Shown in pieces: positions 1 through 6,161 of a stretch of DNA of 6,318 nt; the stretch's first letter is position 1, and each line of letters starts with the position of its first letter. The notes beneath the pieces are model-generated. The model searched no databases and was not told the DNA's origin. It saw nothing but the letters and a program-made list of their open reading frames with translations. A program made the translations under genes and the position numbers. This stretch comes from M30B66 sp040882555. GTDB lineage: Bacteria; Bacteroidota; Bacteroidia; M30B66. Location of the stretch: the NCBI GenBank assembly GCA_040882555.1, contig JBBEBC010000042.1, positions 1-6,318 of the forward strand, written 5' to 3'.

Positions 1-1406
1 CTCAGCAAGTGCAAGCTCTTTTCTCTCATGGCGTATTTCTCATGGGAGGAAAAATACTCTATGTTGAAACCTACCTGTTAGTAAGAGGTTCAAGTGTTAA
101 ATTTCATAAAAATGGAAATGGAAAGTATCAAGGAAAAGTTGAGGTCACACTTACAGCTTCATTGAATGAATCTATTAAATACGCGGATAAATACATTTTG
201 CTAAGTCAGGAAGCTGATGATTCAATAAATGTTGGTTTTAACTTCATTGATCAGCAAAGAATTTCTCTTTTACCAGGCAATTATGACTTAGACCTGCAAG
301 TCAGAGATGTGAATGGATCAGTGCAAGGGGTTCAGGCTACTTCAGAACTTGAAATACAAATACCTGCTGATTCTGTAAGTCTTTCTTCTATTCAACTTGT
401 CGAATCATATACCAAAACCATCAAGCCCGGGCCGCTATCTAAAGGAGGTTATGATCTCATTCCGCACATTAGCGAGTTTTTTGGTAGCGATGAAAATAAA
501 CTCATCTTTTACAACGAGTCTTATAATTCTCTTGCTAAACTCGGAGTAGGAGAGAAGTACCTCATTAAATTTCATATTGAAGAATTAAATTCATCTAGAA
601 CAATTGCTCAATTCACAGGCTTTGAGAAGGCGAATGCGGCTGTAGTGAATGTGTTTATGAAGGAAATAGATATTTCAGAACTTCCTAATGGAGCTTATCG
701 TCTAGTAATTGAAGCAAGAGATCGTGAAAACAACTTACTTGCTACAAAATCACAAGAGTTTATTAGAGCCAACCCTGGTCTTGCTGTAAATTTAGATAAC
801 ATTGATTTGCTTGCTCTTGAAGGAACATTCACGCAAGGTTACAAGAATCCTGATAGTCTTGCAGAACATATTAAGGCACTTCGACCAATTGCCTCAGAAA
901 GAGAAAAGCAATACGCAACCAATGTTCTTAAGGATGCCGACTTCCAACTTATGAAGCAGTATTTCCTTTCTTTTTGGCTTAATAGAGCTCCTTCTAATCC
1001 TCAGGAATCATGGGAAAGATATCGTACTGAGGTAGTTAAGGTCCAAAGTGAATTCTCGTCATCCATCAAAAGAGGCTACAATACCGACAGGGGAAGGGTT
1101 TACCTTCAATACGGTCCGCCCGACAATAGAACAATTAGTCCATACGAACCTTCGGCATATCCTTACGAAATCTGGCAATACTATAAGATTAATAACCAAA
1201 GCAATAGACGTTTTGTGTTTTATAACCCCGATCTTGTTACCAATGACTATGCACTTATACACTCTGATGCACTAGGAGAAATTATGAATGACCAATGGCA
1301 GTTTCTCATTTTGAAAAGAGATACCCAAACAAATGACATTGATCAGGACAGAGTAAAGTCCCATTTTGGTTCGCAAATCCAACAAAACTTCGACACACCA
1401 CGGTGA
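1..1406 (+). CDS. GWxTD domain-containing secreted protein, 5'-truncated by the window edge
   Basis: The frame is open to the first base. A GTG at position 9 could serve as a start, but the protein there already reads like mature sequence (YVETYL...GSSV, residues 18-30 counted from that GTG), and no signal peptide is present. I infer that the true start and an export signal lie upstream of the window. Residues about 15-118 and 125-255 look like two beta-rich sandwich domains; each has an LPxGxYxL-type strand turn (LLPGNYDL at 87-94, ELPNGAYRL at 224-232). Residues 285-350 are helical. The C-terminal GWxTD-type domain spans about 315-465, with FW (322-323), the namesake motif as GYNTD (356-360), DRGRVYLQYGPPD (360-372), PYEIWQYY (385-392) and a C-terminal FDTPR. 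The namesake tryptophan is replaced by tyrosine. The family is common in Bacteroidota and its biochemical role is not established; the context suggests envelope work. The stop overlaps the next gene by 4 bases (GTGA), which suggests coupled translation. Confidence 0.85.
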   Translation, partial: QQVQALFSHGVFLMGGKILYVETYLLVRGSSVKFHKNGNGKYQGKVEVTLTASLNESIKYADKYILLSQEADDSINVGFNFIDQQRISLLPGNYDLDLQVRDVNGSVQGVQATSELEIQIPADSVSLSSIQLVESYTKTIKPGPLSKGGYDLIPHISEFFGSDENKLIFYNESYNSLAKLGVGEKYLIKFHIEELNSSRTIAQFTGFEKANAAVVNVFMKEIDISELPNGAYRLVIEARDRENNLLATKSQEFIRANPGLAVNLDNIDLLALEGTFTQGYKNPDSLAEHIKALRPIASEREKQYATNVLKDADFQLMKQYFLSFWLNRAPSNPQESWERYRTEVVKVQSEFSSSIKRGYNTDRGRVYLQYGPPDNRTISPYEPSAYPYEIWQYYKINNQSNRRFVFYNPDLVTNDYALIHSDALGEIMNDQWQFLILKRDTQTNDIDQDRVKSHFGSQIQQNFDTPR

Positions 1407-2263
1407 TTTTTTTCTATTACCTAATTAGAGGTGGTGGCTTCGTTATTGCCCAATTACCATTGAGTTTTCTATATAAATTCTCTGATTTTTTGGCATGGTT
1501 AACTGCAGATGTCGTAAAATATCGCAAAGGGGTAATTGACCTCAATTTAAAAAATGCCTTTCCTGGGAAATCAGATAAAGAGTATGATAATCTGAGGAAA
1601 TCATTTTATAAAAACTTTTCCGATATACTTGTTGAGTCATTCAAGCTTTTGGCTTTAAATAAGAAACTATTAAAGAAAAGAGTCTCAATTAAGAACCCAG
1701 AAGTCCTTCAGGAACTTAAGCAAAGAAATGAAGGATTTATTGCAGTGGCGGGACATTATAATAATTGGGAATGGTTGGGAGTTTGTATGGCTGGTGTGCT
1801 TGAAATGAAGAGCATGGTAACATATAAACCTCTCAGTAGTGTTGTGATGGACAAAGTGATGAGGAACGTAAGAGAAACCTTGGGAACTGATTTAGTCAAC
1901 ATGAGTAATACGTATCGTTTTGTAATGCAATCAAAAGAACCAACAGCCGTTTTGTTAGTTGCAGATCAGGCACCAGATCCCCGCCATGCATATTGGACTA
2001 AGTTTCTAAATCAAGATACACCATGTTTTACAGGACCAGAAAGAATTGCTAGAGCGAAGAACAGTCCTCTTGTTTTTTTTAATATGCAAAGAGAAAGACG
2101 GGGATATTACTCAATAGAAATTGAGATATTGCACAATCATCCTGCTGAAAGTGAACCAGGTGAAATAACCGAACTTCATGTGAAAGCGCTTGAAAAACAA
2201 ATAATGAAATATCCTCCTAATTGGCTTTGGTCTCATAAAAGATGGAAACATCAACGTCCATAA
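1403..2263 (+). CDS. Lysophospholipid/lipid A-type acyltransferase (LpxL/HtrB family)
   Basis: This 286-residue protein belongs to the LpxL/HtrB-like family of membrane-associated acyltransferases, which move a fatty acyl chain onto a lipid A precursor or a related lipid at the inner membrane. The first 35 residues are hydrophobic, as in the family's N-terminal anchor. The catalytic HX4(D/E) motif is HYNNWE, with H118 and E123. Other family blocks are YKPL (141-144), ADQAP (187-191), TGPERIARAKNSPLVFF (210-226) and the C-terminal PPNWLWSHKRWK (271-282). The start is GTG at 1403, overlapping the previous stop as GTGA. I chose it because the N-terminal anchor begins there and the first in-frame ATG falls past the catalytic motif. 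No Shine-Dalgarno sequence is visible, so translation probably depends on coupling. In Bacteroidota the true acceptor could be lipid A, an aminolipid or another glycolipid; the sequence does not decide this. The family call is firm and the substrate is not. Confidence 0.9.
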   Translation: MIFFYYLIRGGGFVIAQLPLSFLYKFSDFLAWLTADVVKYRKGVIDLNLKNAFPGKSDKEYDNLRKSFYKNFSDILVESFKLLALNKKLLKKRVSIKNPEVLQELKQRNEGFIAVAGHYNNWEWLGVCMAGVLEMKSMVTYKPLSSVVMDKVMRNVRETLGTDLVNMSNTYRFVMQSKEPTAVLLVADQAPDPRHAYWTKFLNQDTPCFTGPERIARAKNSPLVFFNMQRERRGYYSIEIEILHNHPAESEPGEITELHVKALEKQIMKYPPNWLWSHKRWKHQRP

Positions 2264-3279
2264 TGAGAACTGCTATTGTTATACTTAATTGGAATGGCAA
2301 GCACTTGCTTGAACAGTTTCTGCCAAAAGTAATTTTACACTCTTCTGGAGCAAGGATAATTGTGGCTGATAACAATTCATCCGATGGGTCGGTGGCTTGG
2401 TTAGTTGAAAATCATCCTGAAATTGAAATTATAGCTAATCCAAAGAATAACGGGTACGCTGGAGGATACAATGAGGCACTTCGTCAGGTCGACTCTGAAT
2501 TTTACGTCCTTTTAAACTCTGACATCGAAGTCACAGAAAATTGGATTGAACCCATAGAAAAACTGTTCGATTCGGATTCTCAAATTGCTGCTATCCAGCC
2601 CAAAATACGGGCTTTTAAGCACAGAGATCAATTTGAATATGCAGGAGCTTCAGGGGGATATTTGGATAGATTAGGCTACCCTTTTTGTCGGGGGAGGATT
2701 TTCGAGGAAACAGAGAAAGATAACGGTCAGTACGATGATGCCAAGGAAGTTTTCTGGGCCTCAGGTGCCTGCATGTTTATTCGTTCAAGTGTTTTTCATG
2801 CTTGCGATGGTTTTGATGACAGTTTTTTTGCCCACATGGAGGAAATTGATTTGTGTTGGAGGATGAAAAATCGGGGTTATAAAATTATGGTTCAACCGCA
2901 ATCAGTTGTATTTCATATCGGAGGTGGCACTCTCTCAAAATCTAATTGGAAAAAGACTTATCTGAATTTCAGGAATAACTTAGAGCTTATTTATAAAAAT
3001 ATTGAAGATAAATATCTCTTTAGAAGCCTATTCCTTAGGATGATTCTTGACGGAATCGCTGCATTCAAATTCCTCTTTACCAATGGATTCAATCACTTTT
3101 ATGCCATCTTAAGAGCACATCTTCATTTTTATCGACTCCTTCCTTCCATCCGTCAGAAAAGAAGGCAATTGAAAAAGACAGAAGGAATTAGAAATACAAC
3201 AGGAGTTTACATGGGTTCCGTCGTTGGCGACTATTTCTTTCGTGGTAAGAAAAGATTCTCCGATTTAGATATATCCTAG
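2263..3279 (+). CDS. Family 2 glycosyltransferase (GT-A fold, rhamnosyltransferase-like)
   Basis: This predicted inverting glycosyltransferase transfers a sugar from a nucleotide-sugar donor, probably on the cytoplasmic face of the membrane. Numbering from the ATG at 2263 (338 residues), it opens with the classic GT2 strand AIVILNWNG (4-12). It then shows VADNNSSDGS for nucleotide binding (34-43), the DXD-equivalent NSD (85-87), the acceptor-side block FWASGACMFIR (164-174), the catalytic-base region EEIDLCWR (193-200) and H218. Residues about 255-290 are hydrophobic and aromatic, perhaps a membrane-associating tail. I prefer 2263 because it gives a canonical GT2 N-terminus and forms TAATG with the preceding stop. 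An in-frame ATG at 2242 would add seven residues (METSTSI) and give a 22-base overlap, and it cannot be excluded. Overlap with the acyltransferase suggests both act on one surface glycolipid or polysaccharide. Donor and acceptor cannot be predicted. Confidence 0.9.
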   Translation: MRTAIVILNWNGKHLLEQFLPKVILHSSGARIIVADNNSSDGSVAWLVENHPEIEIIANPKNNGYAGGYNEALRQVDSEFYVLLNSDIEVTENWIEPIEKLFDSDSQIAAIQPKIRAFKHRDQFEYAGASGGYLDRLGYPFCRGRIFEETEKDNGQYDDAKEVFWASGACMFIRSSVFHACDGFDDSFFAHMEEIDLCWRMKNRGYKIMVQPQSVVFHIGGGTLSKSNWKKTYLNFRNNLELIYKNIEDKYLFRSLFLRMILDGIAAFKFLFTNGFNHFYAILRAHLHFYRLLPSIRQKRRQLKKTEGIRNTTGVYMGSVVGDYFFRGKKRFSDLDIS

Positions 3280-3288
3280 CCTTAATGA

Positions 3289-3296
3289 TAGCTTTG
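3289..3296 (+). promoter_or_regulatory. Candidate Bacteroidota -7 element for the MarC-family gene
   Basis: TAGCTTTG matches the phylum's -7 consensus TAnnTTTG and ends 16 bases before the ATG at 3313. No good -33 TTG lies at the usual distance (about 17-23 bases upstream); the best is TTTA at 3264-3267. The element overlaps a short perfect palindrome, TTTGC-G-GCAAA, at 3293-3303. It sits in the only gap between the glycosyltransferase and the MarC-family gene, so it may give the latter its own transcript. The match is short and the DNA is AT-rich, so chance is possible. Confidence 0.4.
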
Positions 3297-3312
3297 CGGC
3301 AAAATTCAATTT

Positions 3313-3882
3313 ATGCTGCTCAGCTTTGATGAAATTCTCACGGTAACATTAACCTTATTTGCAATAATTGATATTGTTGGAGCTGTTCCTGTGCTCCTTA
3401 GCATGAAAAGTAGAATAGGGGAGATAGAATCAGGAAAAGCCACTCTTGCCTCAGGTGTGCTGATGATTTTATTTCTAGTATTTGGAGCAGATCTTCTGGG
3501 AGCGCTCGGTGTAGATATTTCCTCTTTCGCTGTGGCAGGTTCCATAGTGATTTTTATCATGGGCTTGGAGATGGTTTTGGGAATAGAACTATTCAGACCT
3601 GACCCAGAAGTAACTTCAGGTTCAATAATACCTATTGCCTTTCCAATTATTGCTGGCTCTGGAACCCTCACAACAGTTATGTCTTTAAGAGCTAATTATG
3701 AAGTGTATAATATCTTAATCGGCATTTTAATAAATTTATTAGCTGTATATCTGGTTTTGAAATCGCTAAAGCTTATCGAAAGAAAATTGGGCAAGAGTGG
3801 ATTATTCGTTATTCGAAAGTTTTTTGGCGTAATACTATTGGCAATTGCAGTAAAGATTTTTAAAGCGAATTTTAGTCTTTGA
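3313..3882 (+). CDS. MarC family integral membrane protein
   Basis: This 189-residue polytopic protein has about six hydrophobic segments: roughly residues 9-30, 44-64, 72-91, 104-122, 132-150 and 168-185. It carries the family hallmarks TLFAIIDIVGAVP (14-26), FAVAGSIVIFIMGLEMVLG (72-90) and PIAFPIIAGSGTLTTVMSLRA (107-127). Length and hallmarks fit the MarC (formerly UPF0056) family of inner-membrane proteins. The family was named after a gene in the E. coli mar region, but E. coli MarC was later found not to be responsible for multiple antibiotic resistance. The transported substrate, if any, is unknown, so no resistance role should be inferred. The ATG at 3313 is the only reasonable start, because an in-frame stop lies at 3289-3291 with no ATG between. 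No Shine-Dalgarno sequence is visible. It starts 33 bases after the glycosyltransferase stop and may be partly co-transcribed with it. The family call is firm. Confidence 0.93.
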   Translation: MLLSFDEILTVTLTLFAIIDIVGAVPVLLSMKSRIGEIESGKATLASGVLMILFLVFGADLLGALGVDISSFAVAGSIVIFIMGLEMVLGIELFRPDPEVTSGSIIPIAFPIIAGSGTLTTVMSLRANYEVYNILIGILINLLAVYLVLKSLKLIERKLGKSGLFVIRKFFGVILLAIAVKIFKANFSL

Positions 3883-3917
3883 CAATCCAGAGATTCTTTT
3901 GGTCGATTCACATTATG

Positions 3918-3934
3918 ATTGATAAATTATCAAT
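3918..3934. promoter_or_regulatory. Perfect 17-bp palindrome, candidate operator for the NrtR-like regulator
   Basis: ATTGATAA-A-TTATCAAT is a perfect inverted repeat with 8-base arms around one central base. It lies in the intergenic space 6 bases upstream of the -33 TTG of the regulator's promoter. No T-tract follows and the arms are AT-rich, so it is a poor terminator and reads better as a binding site for a dimeric protein. The nearest obvious candidate is the winged-helix regulator encoded just downstream (autoregulation); this is inference. Confidence 0.5.
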
Positions 3935-3940
3935 TATTTA

Positions 3941-3972
3941 TTGAAGTGACGTGTGAAATTGCTATATCTTTG
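3941..3972 (+). promoter_or_regulatory. Bacteroidota-type promoter of the NrtR-like gene
   Basis: A -33 TTG (3941-3943) is followed after 21 bases by TATCTTTG (3965-3972), which matches the -7 consensus TAnnTTTG used by the Bacteroidota primary sigma factor. The predicted transcription start lies near 3979, giving a leader of about 28 bases before the ATG at 4007. Both elements and the spacing fit the expected pattern. The palindrome at 3918-3934 and the half-site at 3979-3984 flank it, suggesting regulated rather than constitutive use. Confidence 0.7.
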
Positions 3973-3978
3973 TATAAA

Positions 3979-3998
3979 TGATAACATTTTAGCGTTAT
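3979..3998. promoter_or_regulatory. Possible second operator half-site or short inverted repeat at the transcription start
   Basis: TGATAA at 3979-3984 repeats the half-site found inside the palindrome at 3920-3925, 59 bases upstream. It overlaps a weaker inverted repeat, ATAAC (3981-3985) with GTTAT (3994-3998), separated by 8 bases. This lies right at the predicted transcription start, where a repressor could block initiation. The short match in AT-rich sequence makes this tentative. Confidence 0.25.
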
Positions 3999-4006
3999 AG
4001 TTAGCA

Positions 4007-4729
4007 ATGAATAATTCATCAATGTCCCCCACTGAAGATTTGAATTATTACTTCCGATCAGCGTTCTCAGTTACTTGTGTAATTTTTGGACTTGAAGGGA
4101 AGAGTATGAAAGTACTATTAGTGAAGAGAAATCGTGAGCCATACAAGGATTATTACGCCCTGCCGGCCGGAATGGTTTATCCAAACGATTCCATTGAGAA
4201 GAGAGTAGATTCAATCATTAAACAAGTTTCTGGAACTGATAAGTTTTATAAAAAGCAGATTAGAGCTTTTGCCGACACGTCGCGACATCCTTTAGGAAGA
4301 GTAATTAGTATTGGATACTACAGTTTTATAAACATACTTGATTGCAATTTAAAAGTCGGAGAAGAGGAATCAGAAGTTGTTTGGATGGATTTTAAATCTT
4401 TGCCTAACCTCGCATTTGATCATAATGAAATTGTACAAGCTGCCAACAGGCGATTACTTGCCAAAATGAGTACTCAACTTGCAGGCTTTGAGCTTCTTCC
4501 AGAGAAGTTTACATTAAAGCAAGTACAAGAATTGTATGAGGCTTCTTTGGGGCACTCATTGGATAAAAGGAATTTTAGAAGAAAGATTATTTCTCAATCC
4601 GTGATTGAAGAAACTGGCGATTTTTTATCTCCTTGGGATGAAAGTGGCAAAGCTCCGATGTTATATCGCCTCAACAATTCTCTTTACCAAGAGATGAAGG
4701 CGAAAGGGCATAAGTTTGATATTTTTTAA
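4007..4729 (+). CDS. NrtR-like transcriptional regulator (degenerate Nudix domain plus winged helix)
   Basis: This 240-residue protein has a Nudix fold at about residues 15-150 and a C-terminal winged helix at about 158-225. The second part contains LLPEKFTLKQVQELYEASLG (163-182), LDKRNFRRK (185-193) and a final strand MLYRLN (218-223), the pattern of the NrtR family. The Nudix box (GX5EX7REUXEEXGU) starts at G55, but the expected catalytic residues are missing: D61 for Glu, S69-I70 for Arg-Glu, and Q73-V74 for Glu-Glu. Hydrolase activity is therefore unlikely, and the domain probably senses a ligand. In NrtR the known ligand is ADP-ribose, and in the related Bacteroides AraR it is arabinose; the ligand here is unknown. 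The ATG at 4007 is chosen for its distance from the promoter; an ATG at 4022 would drop five residues. Its stop shares TTAA with folA on the other strand. Automatic annotation may label it a NUDIX hydrolase. Confidence 0.8.
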   Translation: MNNSSMSPTEDLNYYFRSAFSVTCVIFGLEGKSMKVLLVKRNREPYKDYYALPAGMVYPNDSIEKRVDSIIKQVSGTDKFYKKQIRAFADTSRHPLGRVISIGYYSFINILDCNLKVGEEESEVVWMDFKSLPNLAFDHNEIVQAANRRLLAKMSTQLAGFELLPEKFTLKQVQELYEASLGHSLDKRNFRRKIISQSVIEETGDFLSPWDESGKAPMLYRLNNSLYQEMKAKGHKFDIF

Positions 4730-5217
4730 AGTGGGATTTTTCTTTCCCACATTTCAAAAGTCATTGTAAATTCATTCTTCTCATCCGCTGGGTGCCTCAA
4801 AGACAATTGCTGATGCCAGATTTCTTGTTCTATTTCAGGGAAAAACTTATCGGCTTCGGGAGAACTTTCAACTAAAGTTCTATAGATTCTTTGAGCCTTT
4901 GCGATGGATTGATTATAAATTTCTTCTCCACCAATAACCATGATTTCAGCTTCGTTTGCACAAGATGCAAATGCTTCATCAATTGAGGTGTAAACATCAC
5001 AACCCTCAATTTCCAATTCTTTATTTCTACTAACAATAATATTTCTTCTGTTGGGTAAAGGTCTTCCAATACTCTCATAAGTTTTCCTACCCATAATTAT
5101 AGGTTTTCCAACGGTAAGATTCTTAAAATAGCTCAGATCCGCTGGCAAATGCCAAAGCAATTGATTGTCTTTTCCTATTGCTAAGTTTTTTCCTGTTGCT
5201 ACTATAAGTGAAATCAT
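4726..5217 (-). CDS. folA: Dihydrofolate reductase
   Basis: FolA reduces dihydrofolate to tetrahydrofolate with NADPH in the cytoplasm, recycling the product of the thymidylate synthase encoded just upstream. The 163-residue length is typical of bacterial chromosomal enzymes (about 160). Visible sites are ATGKNLAIGKDNQLLWHLPADL (7-28) with W22 and the active-site acid D27, F31, the NADPH-binding GRKTYES (43-49), R57 for the folate glutamate tail, IGG (95-97), T114, and ADKFFPEI (122-129). All key residues are present, so it should be active. The ATG at 5217-5215 overlaps the thyA stop as ATGA, implying one transcript and coupled translation; no Shine-Dalgarno sequence is visible. The 3' end overlaps the convergent regulator gene by 4 bases. 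It looks like the housekeeping enzyme, with no sign of a mobile trimethoprim-resistance dfr gene: it sits in an operon with thyA and no cassette structure is present. Confidence 0.97.
   Translation of the reverse strand: MISLIVATGKNLAIGKDNQLLWHLPADLSYFKNLTVGKPIIMGRKTYESIGRPLPNRRNIIVSRNKELEIEGCDVYTSIDEAFASCANEAEIMVIGGEEIYNQSIAKAQRIYRTLVESSPEADKFFPEIEQEIWHQQLSLRHPADEKNEFTMTFEMWERKIPL
4731..4750. terminator. Candidate bidirectional hairpin at the convergent gene ends
   Basis: GTGGGA (4731-4736) pairs perfectly with TCCCAC (4745-4750) around an 8-base T-rich loop. On the plus strand the hairpin starts one base after the regulator's stop and is followed by ATTTC, not a strong T-tract. On the minus strand it lies within the last codons of folA and is followed by TTT then an A-run. 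Stem length and tails are modest, so termination efficiency is uncertain. The position, exactly where both transcripts must end, is the main support. Confidence 0.4.
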
Positions 5218-6008
5218 ACGGCTACTTTAGCTTTTATTGCCGGATGAGGATGGTAGTTCTCCAGGCTGAAGTCCTCAAACTTAAATTTAAAAATGTCTTT
5301 TACTTCTGGATTTATTCGCATCGAAGGAAGGCTTAAGGGTTCCCTACTTAATTGCGTATTTACCTGATCCATGTGATTTGAATAAATATGAAGATCTCCA
5401 AAGGTATGCACGAAATCGCCTAGTTCTAAATCACAAACTTGAGCTACCATCATGGTTAGAAGTGCATAAGATGCAATATTAAAGGGCACTCCTAGAAATG
5501 TGTCAGCACTTCTTTGATACAGCTGGCAACTTAATTTATTATTTGCAACATAGAATTGAAATAAGCTATGACAAGGTGGTAAAGCCATCTTATCTACTTC
5601 TGATACATTCCAAGCACTGACAATAAGTCTTCTTGAATTTGGATTAGCTTTTATCATTTTGATGAGGTTGCTAATCTGATCAATTGTTCCTCCTTCTGGT
5701 TTTGGCCAAGATCTCCATTGATGACCGTAAACAGGACCCAATTCGCCATTTTCATCAGCCCATTCATCCCATATACTTACTCCATTTTCCTTTAGATAGC
5801 CAATGTTTGTATCACCTTTTAAAAACCATAACAATTCATGAATAATTGATCTTAGGTGCACTTTCTTGGTAGTAACCAGAGGAAAGCCATCAGACAAATC
5901 AAATCGCATTTGATACCCAAAGCAACTTAACGTTCCAGTCCCTGTTCTGTCTTCTTTTAAAACACCATTATCAAGAATGTGCTGAAGTAGCTGATGATAC
6001 TGCTGCAT
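5214..6008 (-). CDS. thyA: Thymidylate synthase (ThyA type)
   Basis: ThyA methylates dUMP to dTMP with 5,10-methylenetetrahydrofolate, releasing dihydrofolate. At 264 residues it has the same length as E. coli ThyA, and the catalytic residues fall at the same numbers: R21, E58, W80, Y94, R126-R127, the nucleophile C146 within LPPCHSLFQF, R166, D169, N177, H207 and Y209. The C-terminal PHPAIKAKVAV with a final valine matches the closing tail of the family. No substitution of a key residue is seen, so it should be active. The ATG at 6008-6006 gives the canonical N-terminus (QYHQLL...KEDRTGTGT). The stop overlaps the folA start as ATGA, a common thyA-folA pairing that couples production and recycling of dihydrofolate. 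There is no Shine-Dalgarno sequence. The flavin-dependent ThyX type is excluded by the motifs. Confidence 0.98.
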   Translation of the reverse strand: MQQYHQLLQHILDNGVLKEDRTGTGTLSCFGYQMRFDLSDGFPLVTTKKVHLRSIIHELLWFLKGDTNIGYLKENGVSIWDEWADENGELGPVYGHQWRSWPKPEGGTIDQISNLIKMIKANPNSRRLIVSAWNVSEVDKMALPPCHSLFQFYVANNKLSCQLYQRSADTFLGVPFNIASYALLTMMVAQVCDLELGDFVHTFGDLHIYSNHMDQVNTQLSREPLSLPSMRINPEVKDIFKFKFEDFSLENYHPHPAIKAKVAV

Positions 6009-6027
6009 GTCTAACTATTTATAGTTA

Positions 6028-6035
6028 CAAAAATA
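6028..6035 (-). promoter_or_regulatory. Possible -7 element of the thyA-folA operon
   Basis: On the minus strand TATTTTTG matches TAnnTTTG and ends 19 bases before the thyA ATG. No TTG is found 17-23 bases upstream of it; the nearest TTG copies are too close (5-8 bases). The leader would be only about 12 bases. The region is very AT-rich, so this is a weak call, made because the operon needs a promoter in the 240-base spacer. Confidence 0.3.
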
Positions 6036-6084
6036 AAAATCAACAAGCGAGGAATGATGTTAAGAATTTCTAATAATCCTAAAC

Positions 6085-6093
6085 TTATGCACA
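6085..6093 (+). other. Single DnaA-box-like 9-mer
   Basis: TTATGCACA fits the relaxed DnaA box TTATnCACA. It stands alone in the AT-rich gap between thyA and the tRNA gene; I saw no second copy nearby. One 9-mer is not an origin. It could be a DnaA titration or regulatory site, or chance. Confidence 0.2.
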
Positions 6094-6161
6094 ACCCATA
6101 AAAAATGAAATTCATTGGTTTTCAGCTATTACCTACTGAAGACTGAAAAATTATCTAAACA

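Noticed and set aside
9..11. GTG as the true start of the GWxTD gene
   Set aside because: The frame is open upstream to the window edge, and a start here would leave an exported-type protein without a signal peptide.
1048..1275. 75-codon plus-strand and 67-codon minus-strand open frames inside the GWxTD gene
   Set aside because: Both lie fully within a confidently identified coding region in other frames, and their translations show no recognisable family features.
3306..3671. 121-codon minus-strand open frame opposite the MarC-family gene
   Set aside because: It is antisense to a clear membrane protein; its Ile/Pro/Ser-rich composition is what the reverse complement of hydrophobic codons gives.
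3313..3882. Multidrug-resistance role for the MarC-family protein
   Set aside because: The name comes from gene location in E. coli; a direct resistance role was not upheld there, and nothing in this sequence supports one.
3696..3911. 71-codon minus-strand open frame over the end of the MarC-family gene
   Set aside because: It is mostly antisense to real coding sequence, with no promoter or family features.
4007..4729. Folate-pathway Nudix hydrolase (NudB type) working with folA and thyA
   Set aside because: The catalytic Nudix residues are missing, the C-terminus is an NrtR-type winged helix, and the gene is on the opposite strand with its own promoter.
4872..5078. 68-codon minus-strand open frame within folA
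   Set aside because: It is an alternative frame of the same strand inside a complete, well-conserved dihydrofolate reductase.
4726..6008. Mobile trimethoprim-resistance cassette or phage-derived thyA-folA
   Set aside because: There is no attC-like site, integrase, terminal repeat or composition shift, and the gene pair is a normal chromosomal arrangement.
6104..6149. Short inverted repeats in the thyA-tRNA spacer: AATGAA-A-TTCATT (6104-6116) and TTTTCAG/CTGAAAA (6119-6125, 6143-6149)
   Set aside because: The arms are short and AT-rich, with no T-tract or link to a promoter element; such matches are expected by chance in this composition.
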